Assembly (NCBI GenBank): GCA_031284645.1
Contig: JAITXS010000156.1
Coordinates: 1 to 27,659 of the forward strand
DNA: 27,659 nt
Reading direction: 5' to 3'
From: Spirochaetaceae bacterium
GTDB taxonomy: Bacteria > Spirochaetota > Spirochaetia > Treponematales > Breznakiellaceae
Below are positions 14,976 through 24,476 of this stretch, piece by piece. Within the stretch, counting starts at the first letter, position 1, and the number at the start of each line of letters is the position of its first letter. The translations under genes were made by a program, and so were the position numbers. The notes under the pieces were generated by a model. The model was not told the DNA's origin. It worked only from the letters and a program-made list of their open reading frames with translations, and made no database searches.

Positions 14976-17900
14976 TTATTTTATTGTATACAAAAGACCG
15001 CTTGTCCGGCCGAAGATTTCCGGCTCGTACATACATTCCGCATAAAGCGGCGGTGTGGGGAAAACTCCCCTGCGGCCTGCGCGGAATAAAAATTGGACAC
15101 TTGTCTCACCCTTAGAGAAATTATCCCAGAAATATCGAATCTCATTATCCATGATCGACTGTCTGCTTATCCAATGTTCCCCTTCGTCGTTGCTGTCTGT
15201 ATCATCCAGCTCTTTTTCCATTGATAATCGCGGATTTACAGCAAAAGCGGCATCGAGAATCTCGGCACCGGAAGGGACAGGTACCCGCAATGCAAGATAA
15301 TTTCTGTCCCGATTGCTTGAAATACGCACCTTGGCCCTGTATGTTTTACCGCTTGCAAGAGCAGCGCCTTTTATCTCTTCTCCGCTGTCAAGATCATGCA
15401 CCGTATAAAACAAGCTGATTCCCTCATCACGATAGCTCTGCAATTCATTTGGCAACGCGTAGACAAGGGAAGCGGTCCAGTATATATCCCCGACACCGGC
15501 CCTTGCTACGTCAAGATTCAGCAAGGTATCACGCGGCATTGCCGCAAGCGGAAAATCTTTAAAAGAATATTTTTTTGTCTCGGGCTTTGCGCCCGCACCT
15601 TTAAAACTCCCGCTTAAGATATCGCGTCCGGCAAGCGTTATTGCCGCTGAAACATCGGTTTTTACAAGATTTTCGGACTCAATCAAGGCAGCGAGGGCGG
15701 CAAGAACACGCGCCGTTACCGCTGTATTTGAATATGATCCGTCCGTCCGTTTTTTTTGGAGCAGTGAATACACAAGCCGTGTATTTATCGCATCACCGGG
15801 AAACTGGTCGGCAAAAAACTGTAAAACAAGCGCAAGCTGCTCGCTTGAGTCATTGTAGTAAGGGCTGTAAGTATTCACGGCATCACGATTTATCGTAAGA
15901 TCAACACCGCGTGTGGTCGGGCGAAGAAGATTGCGCAAACGCAGTGCAACAGACGCGGCTTCGCTTTTTCTTCCGACATTACGATAGCTCATACCGCAGA
16001 ACGCTAACACGGAAGCTTCGATATTGTCGCGCGCAAGGATCTCCGCAATACGCGAAGGATCAACGACTTCCCCTGCAAGCGATAAGACATAAAGTGTGCA
16101 GGCTTGTAAATAATCAGGGTCAAGGCGCAGGTATCTTTCCCTGCTTTTCCCCATATCGGCGTATTGACTATTTAAATAACGGTAAAGCGCCTTCTGGTCT
16201 AAAGACAGGGGAATATCGTAATTTTTTGCTTTCGCAAGGGCACATATATATGCGATACGCAAGGAAACATACGTATCCGAATAATTGCCGTCCGGCCAAT
16301 ACGGGAAGCCGCCGTCAGGACGCTGGCTTTGAACCCATGTCTTTATTTCATTTTCCACAACTTTTTTGGGGTTCTTAACTTGAACGCCCATATTAAACGC
16401 ATCCAGATAATCACCAAAAAGAACAAGCGGCAAGATGGCGGCGCTTCTCTGTTCAAGGCAGCCGTACGGATAGTCAAAAAGATAATTTACCGCAGATTCA
16501 AGAAGAGAGAGGCGGCTTGCATCAAGGCTCACGGTGATTTCACCTTCGCCATTATCCGCGTAAGAAGGAATTATGATTGCCTCCCGTGCCGAGGAAGCCG
16601 ATACAGTGCCCGTTGCCGTTACCGTCTCGGTTAGAGAGGGGCGTTCAATGTATAGTTCGTTTATTAATATTTCATTTAATATATCGGATTTTATCCGTGT
16701 GGTAAGTGAGATATAACCTTCGCGGACTGCGGCAAGATCAAAATATACAACGGTATTCTCTCCGCTTTTAAGACTTACCGAGCGCTCACTCTCGCCGTCA
16801 ATAAATGCCTCCCCTGATTTTTTGGAGAGGCCGTTTGTCTGCTCAAAGTCATCTTTTACGGCTTCCCCAAGGCTCATGCTTACGGTAAGTTTATGAGAGG
16901 CCGAATCTAAATTCGAGATACGCAGACCTATTTCCGAGCTGTCCCGCTCCCGCAGACGGCGCGGCAGAACTTCCTGTACGTTGATTTTATTTTGCGCGGC
17001 AATTTCACTTTCCTGCAAGGCGAATAAATCTCCTTGTATGCCGAAAACGCTTATACGGTATGTGGTCAGCGTATCGGGCAAAGTAAATTTATAGACAACC
17101 TGCCCCTTTGCATCGCTTATCAAACATGGTTCAAAAACAGCCGTCGGGGTAAAATCCTTACGCTCTTCCATTTTGCCGTTTTCCATGAGGGAATCCCCGT
17201 TGCGCAGTCTTTTAACGCTGTATGTTACCGGGTCCATCAAAAGTGCGCGTGAATCGCCGCCGTTAACTTTTAAGTTAAAACGTCCCTCATTGTAAAAATA
17301 CTCGATGGGGTCGGGAACATGGTAATCTATCAAGTCAATAACCCCGCGATCAACGGCCATCAAGGTCAACTCGGCGTTGGCAAGCGGCTTTCCGTCCCGG
17401 CTTGCATGTAAGGTTATGGTTACTTCCTCTCCCGGGTGATAGCTTTTTTTGTCACTGGTAACTTTTACGGAAAATGCGCGGACACGTTGATTGACATAGA
17501 GTTTTGTAACACCAAAGTAGCCTTTGGGTTTATCTAAATCGGGACTGCCGTAACTGTGCGTAGGCGGCCCTGTTCGAATTGAATATGAAGAAATCGAAAC
17601 ATACACAAGCGGAACAAAATTCCGCGCTATAGGAATCTCAATCACGTTAATCGCCTGATCAAATACTTTCACTTCTTCGGTAAAAATTCCCTCGCGCTCA
17701 ACCGTGATAAGATAGCGTCCGGCAGGGAGTGGGCTTTGCATCATGACCTGAGCGGTCTCGCCCGGATTATAAAGCCCTTTATCAGGATTTAAATGTATCT
17801 CCTCCGCGTTCTCCATGTTCCAGAATCCCCAATCAGAGCCGCTTACATAAAATCCGTATTCACTTAATACTTTTCTACCATCACGATCCTCTGAGGATAA

Positions 17901-20900
17901 GCGCGCGATATAAAAACCGCCTTTAAGCGGTTTTACTTTAACCGTGCCGCCGGAAAGCGACAGATCAATCTTTTGTTGACTCTCTGTGATCAGATCCTCG
18001 GTATATTTATCGTACATGTACCCGTTTACACCCCTCTGCTGTACACGGTTCCAATTCTGTCTTATAAGCTCAACATTCAGTGCCCCGTTTTTGCCGTTAT
18101 TTTTAAAGGCCGCGCTTGAGGAAAGTTTTTGAGCCTCAGGGGAGAGCACGATATAGTTCAAGTGTATTTCTGTACCCGATTGCGCGAAACCGCCCCCTGA
18201 TGGTTTTTCAATGCCGATATAGTAAAGCGCGGGGTGTACGATCATTGAGTTTGACGCGCTTATCATCTGATTGCTGATATCCGTGACAGAAGCCTCAACG
18301 GCATAACGGTACGGTGCTCCGCTTACACGAAGCTCCCCTGTTTTTTGGTCGAGACGGGCAGTTCCGTCTCCGGCAAGCACGCCTTCCGATACATTGATAA
18401 AACTGTTGCCGTCATAAGCATTACGCGGCCCAAAGGTATATTTTTGCAGATCAGGGTCTTTTGGCGTAAAATGCGATAATTCCCGAAACCACGAGGCATT
18501 CCACTTTGCACCGGCAAGGCTTCCTCCCGAAAGATAGGAAGCCTGTAGTTTTACGTTAATATCATCACCTAAAATAAGCGTGTCGTGCGGCGAAGAGATT
18601 GAGGCCTGGAATTGTGCCCGCTGAAAAAACGCTATGGCAACAGGAATGTTCGCGGAAATATAATTTATTGCACTTTCATCCGAGACGCTTCCTCTTTGGT
18701 ATATCAGGCGATACGAGCCCGGACTGAGGTCATCGGGAATATCAATAGATCCGAAAAAACTGCCCGATTCCCGGGCCACCCCTTCAATTGTTTTAATCGT
18801 TTTTCCTTCCCATCTTTCTTCTTGCAGGGAAATCGTATAATTACCGGAATATATCGCGTATTGTCCTAAAATCAGGGAACGGTCAACACCCCGAAATGTT
18901 AAAGTCTCCCCGGGTTTATAAAGACCGCGGTCGGAAAACAGAAAAGTTACCGGCTCCACTCCTTCGGCCATAGCGGGCGAAGATGAGTAAATATCAAAAG
19001 CATAACTATTGTGGGAATACGGGCTAAATACCACCCTGTCCCCGTCTTTTTCGGCGAATACAAAAGGAGTGTGCCAATATGATTCCAGCGCAGCTCTATA
19101 CACTCCTTGGGCAAGATCGATGACTGCGGCACCGTTTTTATCGGACAGTGTCTGTCCGAAACTCCCGACAGCGTTTATATCTGCGGCTCCTTCTATCAAT
19201 TGGGGAGAAATGAGTTTAACGAGTGCGCCTTCAACGGGCTCTCCGGTGGAAAGGCGGGTAACAAGCACAACAACTTTATTAAACGCCAAACGTGCCGTTA
19301 AGCCTAAATCGGTAACTTGCGTTGTAAGTTCGTTTTCCCGGATTGTGTCTTCGTAAACATCTTCCCCGGTTTTCCAATTCCGGTATTTATTTCCGCGCGG
19401 TAAAGATATAAAGGCGTTAAATGTGACAAAGCCCCGGCCTTCGGCGTTAAGATACGGTGATAAATCAACTTCCTGAAAAGAGCTGTTGTTTTTTTCACCG
19501 GCCTTTAACTCGTACCTATCGGTTTTTTGTGCGACAGGACTATACGGATTTTCTTTTGATTGCAGTGAATACCATGAAGGCTCCCCTATATTGCTGTGCT
19601 CAAAGAGCAAGCGCGGGGGGAATTGCGCTTCAAGCATTTTTTGGCCCTCGCTCGAAAATTTTACAGAAGCCATAGGAGGAGGCGGCGGAGGCATGGTCAC
19701 AAGACAAATTTCATCCTGTCCGAATTTCCTGCCGTAGACATCTTCCAGATTAGCCCCGATTTTTATTTTGAAGCTTTCATTGTAGGTGAAAGGAAGGTTA
19801 AAAACACGGATGATATTGTCAAATACTTCTATTTTGTCGTTTAAATCAGAGAGAGACTCCACACTTATCGCGGAAAGGGCACTTTTTTCGTTTAAACGTA
19901 CGCTGAATTCCAAATCAAACATGACGGCATACTCTTCCCTGCCGGCTGTTCTTTTATCATACTTTTTTAATTTAAACGGCCCGGGCGTCTTGAACGACAA
20001 GGATTGGTTTGTCCGGGTTCCAAGTGTCCCGTTACCTGATTTTGCCCCCTCAAGCAAGGTAACGGTAAGTTTTGTATTGAATTCAACCGGATCACTTACA
20101 TGCGCTGCGATTTTATAATCATTTATTTGATCAAGAGAAAATCGTTTTTCTCCACTTGATGTTTCTATCTTGATGAATTTTTTTATATCGTCAGCCTTTA
20201 CCGGATAATTAAACAGGAGGTCAATGTTTTTTGCCGCTTCCGGCGGAACATCATTTTCGGTAAATTGAAATCCTGTTTCTTTTTTCCATTTCTCTCCGGC
20301 GCTGAGACTCTTTAATGAAAGCCGTTCAGTTTCAAATTGAAACTGCCGTACGCCGCTTATCGTGTTTCCGTACAATGATCGTGTTGAGGGATCAATCGTG
20401 ACCGTATAAAGCTGCTGGCTTTTACCGGGTTCTTCGCTTTCAAAGCTTAAAAAACTGGTGCCGTACCAGCGGAAGCTGCCTTTTAACGGCGGAGTAATCT
20501 GCATGAAAGGCGAGTCCGCGGAAGGAGTCCCGAGAGCGGCAAGCGGGATCATGGGCTGTGAAAAAATCACATAAACGGACGGACGCTGAATATCGGATGA
20601 CAGAAAATTCTGCGGGCCGTGATCGACAATTGTCAACGGCTCTTTTGAGAATTCCGTTGTTCCACCCGCATTTTTTGCCTGAGCCGCTTGAATTTGCGCG
20701 AAACGTTCGGCGTTTTTAAGAGGATCAAAATAAGCTGTTTTATAATCGGAAAGAGGACGCAGCCCGCTGCCTGTGCTGCTGCCCTGAAAGCTTTTTCCCG
20801 CGCCGCCTGAGAGTTCTTGCATGGAAAGCGTCTCAGCGGCTGACAACGGTTCAGGCTTTTGTGAACGATAATCAAGGGTGAACGCCGTTTTGATTGCCTG

Positions 20901-21080
20901 GTCATTGGCAAAAGCTATGATTCCGTTTTCGATATCGCCGTTTCCGGCGCTTATAAGGTGAGCCTCATTGGGGATGCCACGGTTTGTATGAGTCCCATTG
21001 TCGTTTTTTTTGGTTTGATTTGCGCATGTTGTTAAAAACACTACAAGCACAAGGGAAACACCTATCAGTTTATACTTCAT
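14976..21080 (-). CDS. Alpha-2-macroglobulin family lipoprotein with thioester
   Basis: This 2034-residue protein is a bacterial alpha-2-macroglobulin, a periplasmic trap that binds attacking proteases covalently through a thioester. Residues 1-19 form a lipoprotein signal with lipobox LTTC (Cys19), so it should be anchored by a lipid. Macroglobulin-like beta domains fill about 150-1300. The A2M segment with LPDTLTTYRISVFG lies near 1320-1345. The thioester domain has the intact motif GCLEQ (Cys1541, Gln1544) followed by alpha-alpha repeats such as WPDGNYSDTYVSLRIAYICA. A C-terminal receptor-like beta domain ends the protein. It is about 380 residues longer than E. coli YfhM as I remember it. 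The usual partner penicillin-binding protein 1C is not adjacent. The ATG at 21080 has no clear Shine-Dalgarno sequence. It is monocistronic, divergent from lspA. Confidence 0.93.
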   Translation of the reverse strand: MKYKLIGVSLVLVVFLTTCANQTKKNDNGTHTNRGIPNEAHLISAGNGDIENGIIAFANDQAIKTAFTLDYRSQKPEPLSAAETLSMQELSGGAGKSFQGSSTGSGLRPLSDYKTAYFDPLKNAERFAQIQAAQAKNAGGTTEFSKEPLTIVDHGPQNFLSSDIQRPSVYVIFSQPMIPLAALGTPSADSPFMQITPPLKGSFRWYGTSFLSFESEEPGKSQQLYTVTIDPSTRSLYGNTISGVRQFQFETERLSLKSLSAGEKWKKETGFQFTENDVPPEAAKNIDLLFNYPVKADDIKKFIKIETSSGEKRFSLDQINDYKIAAHVSDPVEFNTKLTVTLLEGAKSGNGTLGTRTNQSLSFKTPGPFKLKKYDKRTAGREEYAVMFDLEFSVRLNEKSALSAISVESLSDLNDKIEVFDNIIRVFNLPFTYNESFKIKIGANLEDVYGRKFGQDEICLVTMPPPPPPMASVKFSSEGQKMLEAQFPPRLLFEHSNIGEPSWYSLQSKENPYSPVAQKTDRYELKAGEKNNSSFQEVDLSPYLNAEGRGFVTFNAFISLPRGNKYRNWKTGEDVYEDTIRENELTTQVTDLGLTARLAFNKVVVLVTRLSTGEPVEGALVKLISPQLIEGAADINAVGSFGQTLSDKNGAAVIDLAQGVYRAALESYWHTPFVFAEKDGDRVVFSPYSHNSYAFDIYSSSPAMAEGVEPVTFLFSDRGLYKPGETLTFRGVDRSLILGQYAIYSGNYTISLQEERWEGKTIKTIEGVARESGSFFGSIDIPDDLSPGSYRLIYQRGSVSDESAINYISANIPVAIAFFQRAQFQASISSPHDTLILGDDINVKLQASYLSGGSLAGAKWNASWFRELSHFTPKDPDLQKYTFGPRNAYDGNSFINVSEGVLAGDGTARLDQKTGELRVSGAPYRYAVEASVTDISNQMISASNSMIVHPALYYIGIEKPSGGGFAQSGTEIHLNYIVLSPEAQKLSSSAAFKNNGKNGALNVELIRQNWNRVQQRGVNGYMYDKYTEDLITESQQKIDLSLSGGTVKVKPLKGGFYIARLSSEDRDGRKVLSEYGFYVSGSDWGFWNMENAEEIHLNPDKGLYNPGETAQVMMQSPLPAGRYLITVEREGIFTEEVKVFDQAINVIEIPIARNFVPLVYVSISSYSIRTGPPTHSYGSPDLDKPKGYFGVTKLYVNQRVRAFSVKVTSDKKSYHPGEEVTITLHASRDGKPLANAELTLMAVDRGVIDLIDYHVPDPIEYFYNEGRFNLKVNGGDSRALLMDPVTYSVKRLRNGDSLMENGKMEERKDFTPTAVFEPCLISDAKGQVVYKFTLPDTLTTYRISVFGIQGDLFALQESEIAAQNKINVQEVLPRRLRERDSSEIGLRISNLDSASHKLTVSMSLGEAVKDDFEQTNGLSKKSGEAFIDGESERSVSLKSGENTVVYFDLAAVREGYISLTTRIKSDILNEILINELYIERPSLTETVTATGTVSASSAREAIIIPSYADNGEGEITVSLDASRLSLLESAVNYLFDYPYGCLEQRSAAILPLVLFGDYLDAFNMGVQVKNPKKVVENEIKTWVQSQRPDGGFPYWPDGNYSDTYVSLRIAYICALAKAKNYDIPLSLDQKALYRYLNSQYADMGKSRERYLRLDPDYLQACTLYVLSLAGEVVDPSRIAEILARDNIEASVLAFCGMSYRNVGRKSEAASVALRLRNLLRPTTRGVDLTINRDAVNTYSPYYNDSSEQLALVLQFFADQFPGDAINTRLVYSLLQKKRTDGSYSNTAVTARVLAALAALIESENLVKTDVSAAITLAGRDILSGSFKGAGAKPETKKYSFKDFPLAAMPRDTLLNLDVARAGVGDIYWTASLVYALPNELQSYRDEGISLFYTVHDLDSGEEIKGAALASGKTYRAKVRISSNRDRNYLALRVPVPSGAEILDAAFAVNPRLSMEKELDDTDSNDEGEHWISRQSIMDNEIRYFWDNFSKGETSVQFLFRAGRRGVFPTPPLYAECMYEPEIFGRTSGLLYTIK

Positions 21081-21209
21081 AAAGATTTTAAAACATGATA
21101 ACAGAATAGATTAAGGGAGGACAAGTACGCATTGCCTAAGCTTACGCAGTCTTCATTTTAAAGTCTTTCGGCGTTGACAACGGGCTTGTTTTACGGCACA
21201 CTAAAAACC

Positions 21210-21773
21210 ATGCTAAAAATAAGTAAAGATACATTGAGCGGGAAAGGGCTGCCCTTTCTTTTGACGCTCCTTATTATTGCCGCTGATCAGTTTTCAAAGG
21301 CCTGTATTATCCGCGTTCATCCTGTGCCGGACGGAAGTGTTATAAAAGATCTTTTTAATAACGGATTTCTTGAGATTATTCATGTCCGTAATAATGTTAT
21401 CGCTTTTAGCCTTGGGACAAGTCTGCCGGAAACGATCAGACCGGTGCTTTTTATCGCACTGCCTCTTGTGGTACTGTTTCTTTTAATTGTCTATTATTTT
21501 AGATCAAATGACTGGACGCAGATTCAACGTTGGGCAATTGCCGGTATCATAGGCGGCGGGCTGGGAAATATTATAGATCGTATTGTGTCTCCGGGCGGGA
21601 TAAGCGGGGTTGTTGATTTTATCAGCGTACGATTTTACGGAATTTTCGGCTTTGAACGCTGGCCGACTTTTAATGTTGCGGATTCAAGCGTTGTAGTTTG
21701 TGTGTTTATCTGGCTTACAACAATACTTTTTACCCCGAATAAACCGAGGCACGGGAGCGAGGCGAAAGGGTAA
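21210..21773 (+). CDS. lspA: Lipoprotein signal peptidase (signal peptidase II)
   Basis: LspA removes the signal peptide from lipid-modified prolipoproteins in the inner membrane. The protein has 187 residues from ATG 21210 and four hydrophobic segments. Conserved motifs are ADQFSKACI in the first, RNNVIAFSLG, then GGGLGNIIDRI with one catalytic Asp and FNVADSSVVV with the other. In RNNVIAFSLG, two Asn residues and a Val replace the commoner Asn-Thr-Gly. A longer frame begins at TTG 21174, but that TTG belongs to a TTGACA and adds non-conserved residues. Neither start has a ribosome binding site. The predicted clients within this window are the macroglobulin, the ChvE-like binding protein and the 7543 lipoprotein. 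Confidence 0.93.
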   Translation: MLKISKDTLSGKGLPFLLTLLIIAADQFSKACIIRVHPVPDGSVIKDLFNNGFLEIIHVRNNVIAFSLGTSLPETIRPVLFIALPLVVLFLLIVYYFRSNDWTQIQRWAIAGIIGGGLGNIIDRIVSPGGISGVVDFISVRFYGIFGFERWPTFNVADSSVVVCVFIWLTTILFTPNKPRHGSEAKG

Positions 21774-21855
21774 ACGAATCCGCAGATAAAATTTTACTTT
21801 CATTAAAGATGGCAGGGGCTTTGATGAAAGAGCGCAAGGGATAGAAGCGGAAATC

Positions 21856-21918
21856 CTTTTTTGCCGCAGAGAGGCAAAAAAGATTGGAGCGGATAGCCCG
21901 TTCCCCGCTGCGGCGGGG
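21856..21918 (+). other. Two perfect hairpins in the ilvD leader
   Basis: The first hairpin is a perfect 10-pair stem, CTTTTTTGCC (21856-21865) with GGCAAAAAAG (21873-21882), loop GCAGAGA. The second is CCCCGC (21903-21908) with GCGGGG (21913-21918), loop TGCG. The T run lies on the 5' side and the A run on the 3' side, the reverse of an intrinsic terminator. They occupy the 185-base gap between lspA and ilvD, 41 bases before the start. They could be a mobile REP-like element or a regulatory leader. No leader peptide rich in Ile, Val or Leu was seen. Confidence 0.55.
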
Positions 21919-21958
21919 ATGCGCCCTGATTTATGAGTCTTTTAATAAGGAGCATTTT

Positions 21959-23623
21959 ATGAGAAGCGATCTTGTAAAAAAAGGGATTGCCCGAGCGCCG
22001 CACCGCGCTCTTTTTAAGGCGTTGGGGATGATTGACGAGGAGTTTGAACGGCCGCTTATTGGTGTTGTCGTTGCAAAAAGCGAGATTGTCCCGGGGCATC
22101 TGCATCTTGATCTTATCGCGCAGGCGGCTTGTGACGGCGTCCGTGAGGCGGGCGGCGTTCCGATTCGGTTTCCGGTTATCGGGGTGTGTGACGGGATTGC
22201 GATGGGGCATGAGGGGATGCGTTATTCTTTGGTAACGCGGGAGCTTATTGCCGACTCGGTGGAGTGTATGGTGCGGGCGCACTGTTTTGACGCGCTTATT
22301 TTTATTCCGAACTGTGACAAGATTGTACCGGGGATGTTGATGGCTGCAGCGCGGCTTAATATTCCGTCGGTTTTTGTTTCCGGCGGGCCTATGCTTGCCG
22401 GCCGTGATACAAAGGGCAAAGCGCTTACCCTTACTACGATGTTTGAAGCGGTGGGTGCGGTGAGTGCGGGAAAAATGAGTGAGGGAGAGCTTGCCCGACT
22501 TGAAGAGTCTTCTTGTCCGGGTTGTGGCTCCTGTTCAGGTATGTTTACGGCTAATTCGATGAACTGTGTGTGCGAGGCTCTGGGTATGGCGCTTCCCTTT
22601 AACGGGACTGCTCCGGCTGTGTTTGCCGAGCGTTCACGTCTTGCGAAAAAGACGGGCTTCCTTGTTATGGAAACACTCAAAAAAGAGATCCTTCCCCGTG
22701 CGATTTTAACGGAAAAAGCATTTTTAAACGCACTTGCTCTTGATATGGCGCTTGGCTGTTCTACAAACACGGTTTTGCATATTCCGGCAATAGCTTCCGA
22801 GGCGGGGGTAAAGCTTGATTTGCAGCTTTTTAACAAAGTAAGCGCGGTAACTCCTAATCTGTGCCGCCTTGCTCCGGCAAGTGATGTGCCTATTGAGGAG
22901 CTTCACCGTGCCGGTGGTATTCCTGCTGTCCTTAAAGAACTTTCCAAAAAGAATTTAATTGATGAAACGGCCCCGACTGTCTACGGTAGGCTCTCTGATT
23001 CTATCAAGGGTGCGCACAACAGCAATACTGCTGTTATCCGTCCTATTGACGAGCCTTATTCTCCGACAGGCGGGCTTGCGATTCTGTGGGGGAATATCGC
23101 TCCTGACGGCTGTGTTGTCAAACAGAGTGCTGTCGCACCCTCCATGTTGAAACATTCCGGGCCTGCCCGAATTTTTGAGGCTGAGGAAGCTGCGTTTAAC
23201 GCGATTATGGGAGGGAAAATCAAGGCCGGAGATGTTATCGTGATACGGTACGAGGGCCCCCGCGGTGGGCCGGGTATGAAAGAGATGCTTTCTCCTACCG
23301 GAGCGATTGCCGGAATGGGTCTGGACGACAAAGTTGCGTTGATTACTGACGGACGCTTTTCCGGTGCAACGCGCGGCGCAGCTATAGGCCATGTCTCGCC
23401 GGAAGCTGCCGGCGGCGGGCCGATTGCCCTTGTTAAAGAGGGGGATATTATCAGTATTGATATTCCCGCACGCTCTATCTCGGTACAAATTGACGATACA
23501 GAACTCCTGCGAAGGAAAAGCGAATGGAAAAATCCGCCGCCGAAAATCAGTTCAGGTTATCTTGCCCGTTATGCGCGTATGGTCGGATCTGCGGCAAATG
23601 GCGCGGTCTTTACGAATGTCTGA
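21959..23623 (+). CDS. ilvD: Dihydroxy-acid dehydratase
   Basis: IlvD dehydrates 2,3-dihydroxy acids to 2-keto acids in valine, isoleucine and leucine synthesis. The protein is 554 residues from ATG 21959, which has AAGGAG six bases upstream; an earlier in-frame start at 21884 lies inside leader hairpins and adds unconserved residues. Iron-sulfur and active-site segments are PNCDK (C119), CPGCGSCSGMFTANSM (186 onward) and MALGCSTNTVLHI. The first-cysteine position reads VPGHLHL (44-50) as in the E. coli type. This suggests an oxygen-sensitive [4Fe-4S] enzyme and fits an anaerobe. No other branched-chain gene is adjacent. The region is visibly richer in G+C than the left arm of the window. The stop overlaps the next gene by eight bases. 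Confidence 0.96.
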   Translation: MRSDLVKKGIARAPHRALFKALGMIDEEFERPLIGVVVAKSEIVPGHLHLDLIAQAACDGVREAGGVPIRFPVIGVCDGIAMGHEGMRYSLVTRELIADSVECMVRAHCFDALIFIPNCDKIVPGMLMAAARLNIPSVFVSGGPMLAGRDTKGKALTLTTMFEAVGAVSAGKMSEGELARLEESSCPGCGSCSGMFTANSMNCVCEALGMALPFNGTAPAVFAERSRLAKKTGFLVMETLKKEILPRAILTEKAFLNALALDMALGCSTNTVLHIPAIASEAGVKLDLQLFNKVSAVTPNLCRLAPASDVPIEELHRAGGIPAVLKELSKKNLIDETAPTVYGRLSDSIKGAHNSNTAVIRPIDEPYSPTGGLAILWGNIAPDGCVVKQSAVAPSMLKHSGPARIFEAEEAAFNAIMGGKIKAGDVIVIRYEGPRGGPGMKEMLSPTGAIAGMGLDDKVALITDGRFSGATRGAAIGHVSPEAAGGGPIALVKEGDIISIDIPARSISVQIDDTELLRRKSEWKNPPPKISSGYLARYARMVGSAANGAVFTNV

Positions 23624-24473
23624 TGATCTGTTACGAAGTATTCCCCGCATAAAAAGAGCTCGTGCCTGGCGTCTTTATACCCAAGATAACAGGCGTCTGG
23701 TTGATCTCTGGCAATGCGGCGGCAAGGCTCTGCTCGGGCATAAAGCGCCTCATGTGATTTCCGAGCTAAAAAACTCGGCGGAAAAGGGTTTATGCGCTCA
23801 GTTTGGCTCTGTCTATGAGTTGCGCCTGATAAAAGTTCTGCTTTGTTTATTCCCCGGCAAAATTTTTCGTATGTACCAGGATCGATATTCTCTGAATAAG
23901 ACGCTCTGTGAGCTGTCAAAAACCCGTGGCAACGAGGGGCTTTCTCTTGAAAATTGTGCGTTTTGGCGGCCTTTTCTTGACGAAAAAGAACCGTTTTCTT
24001 TGAAAACGGCGCAATTTGAGACGGAAAAAGCCGCCTTGGACAAAAATAATCCTTTTATCGTTCTGCTCCCTTTTCCTTTGGTACCTGAAATTCTTGTTTT
24101 GGATCCGTCTCTGGCACAGGTCATTGGCTCCTCTGACATTATTTCACCGCTGATTCTTGCAGGAACGCTCCGTGCAGCGCATGATTTACGTGCAAATTCC
24201 GAACGTGGTATCTGCCGGTTCCAAAAGATTCTCCGCGCTCTTGGGGAAAGAGGAGACAAGACAAGCTCTGCCGGTCCGTCTTCTTCGTTATGGCAAAGGC
24301 AGGGTATCTATCTTTACCGGAAATCAAAAACCTGCGATTACCCTGCACTGTTCCGACAATTTCTTGAGGCGGGTTTTCTTCTTCCGCCCTCTGCGGATCA
24401 GGCGCTTATTTTACCCGGAGAACTTTCCGCAGGTGAGGAGGCAAAACTGGCCTCTTTGCTCTCTGAGAGCTGA
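23616..24473 (+). CDS. Compressed class III aminotransferase-like protein, probably non-catalytic
   Basis: This 285-residue protein starts at ATG 23616, inside the end of ilvD, or at ATG 23598. Neither has a ribosome binding site, so translational coupling is likely. The N-terminal 100 residues resemble fold-type I, class III aminotransferases: RAWRLYTQDNRRLVDLW, then GGKALLGHKAPHVISELKNS as in the usual LGH-x-x-P segment. The C-terminus (FRQFLEAGFLLPPSADQALI, then GEEAKLASLL) resembles the HemL-like small domain. The family's central part is missing: I see no Asp-Glu pair binding PLP and no Schiff-base lysine motif. The length is about two thirds of the usual 420-450. It could be a degenerate enzyme, a repurposed scaffold, or an ancient deletion. 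The family assignment is by eye and moderately sure. Confidence 0.6.
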   Translation: MSDDLLRSIPRIKRARAWRLYTQDNRRLVDLWQCGGKALLGHKAPHVISELKNSAEKGLCAQFGSVYELRLIKVLLCLFPGKIFRMYQDRYSLNKTLCELSKTRGNEGLSLENCAFWRPFLDEKEPFSLKTAQFETEKAALDKNNPFIVLLPFPLVPEILVLDPSLAQVIGSSDIISPLILAGTLRAAHDLRANSERGICRFQKILRALGERGDKTSSAGPSSSLWQRQGIYLYRKSKTCDYPALFRQFLEAGFLLPPSADQALILPGELSAGEEAKLASLLSES

Positions 24474-24476
24474 ATA

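Noticed and set aside
21174..21202. lspA promoter built on TTGACA at 21174
   Set aside because: No acceptable -10 element lies 16-18 bases downstream.
21856..21882. Intrinsic terminator after lspA
   Set aside because: The T run is on the 5' arm and A run on the 3' arm on both strands, the wrong polarity for a terminator.
21884..21958. Extended N-terminus of IlvD
   Set aside because: It begins within the leader hairpins; ATG 21959 has a strong AAGGAG and the expected family N-terminus.
23391..23615. Upstream extension of the aminotransferase-like frame
   Set aside because: It lies wholly inside ilvD in another frame and the added residues do not resemble the family; starts at 23598 or 23616 are enough.
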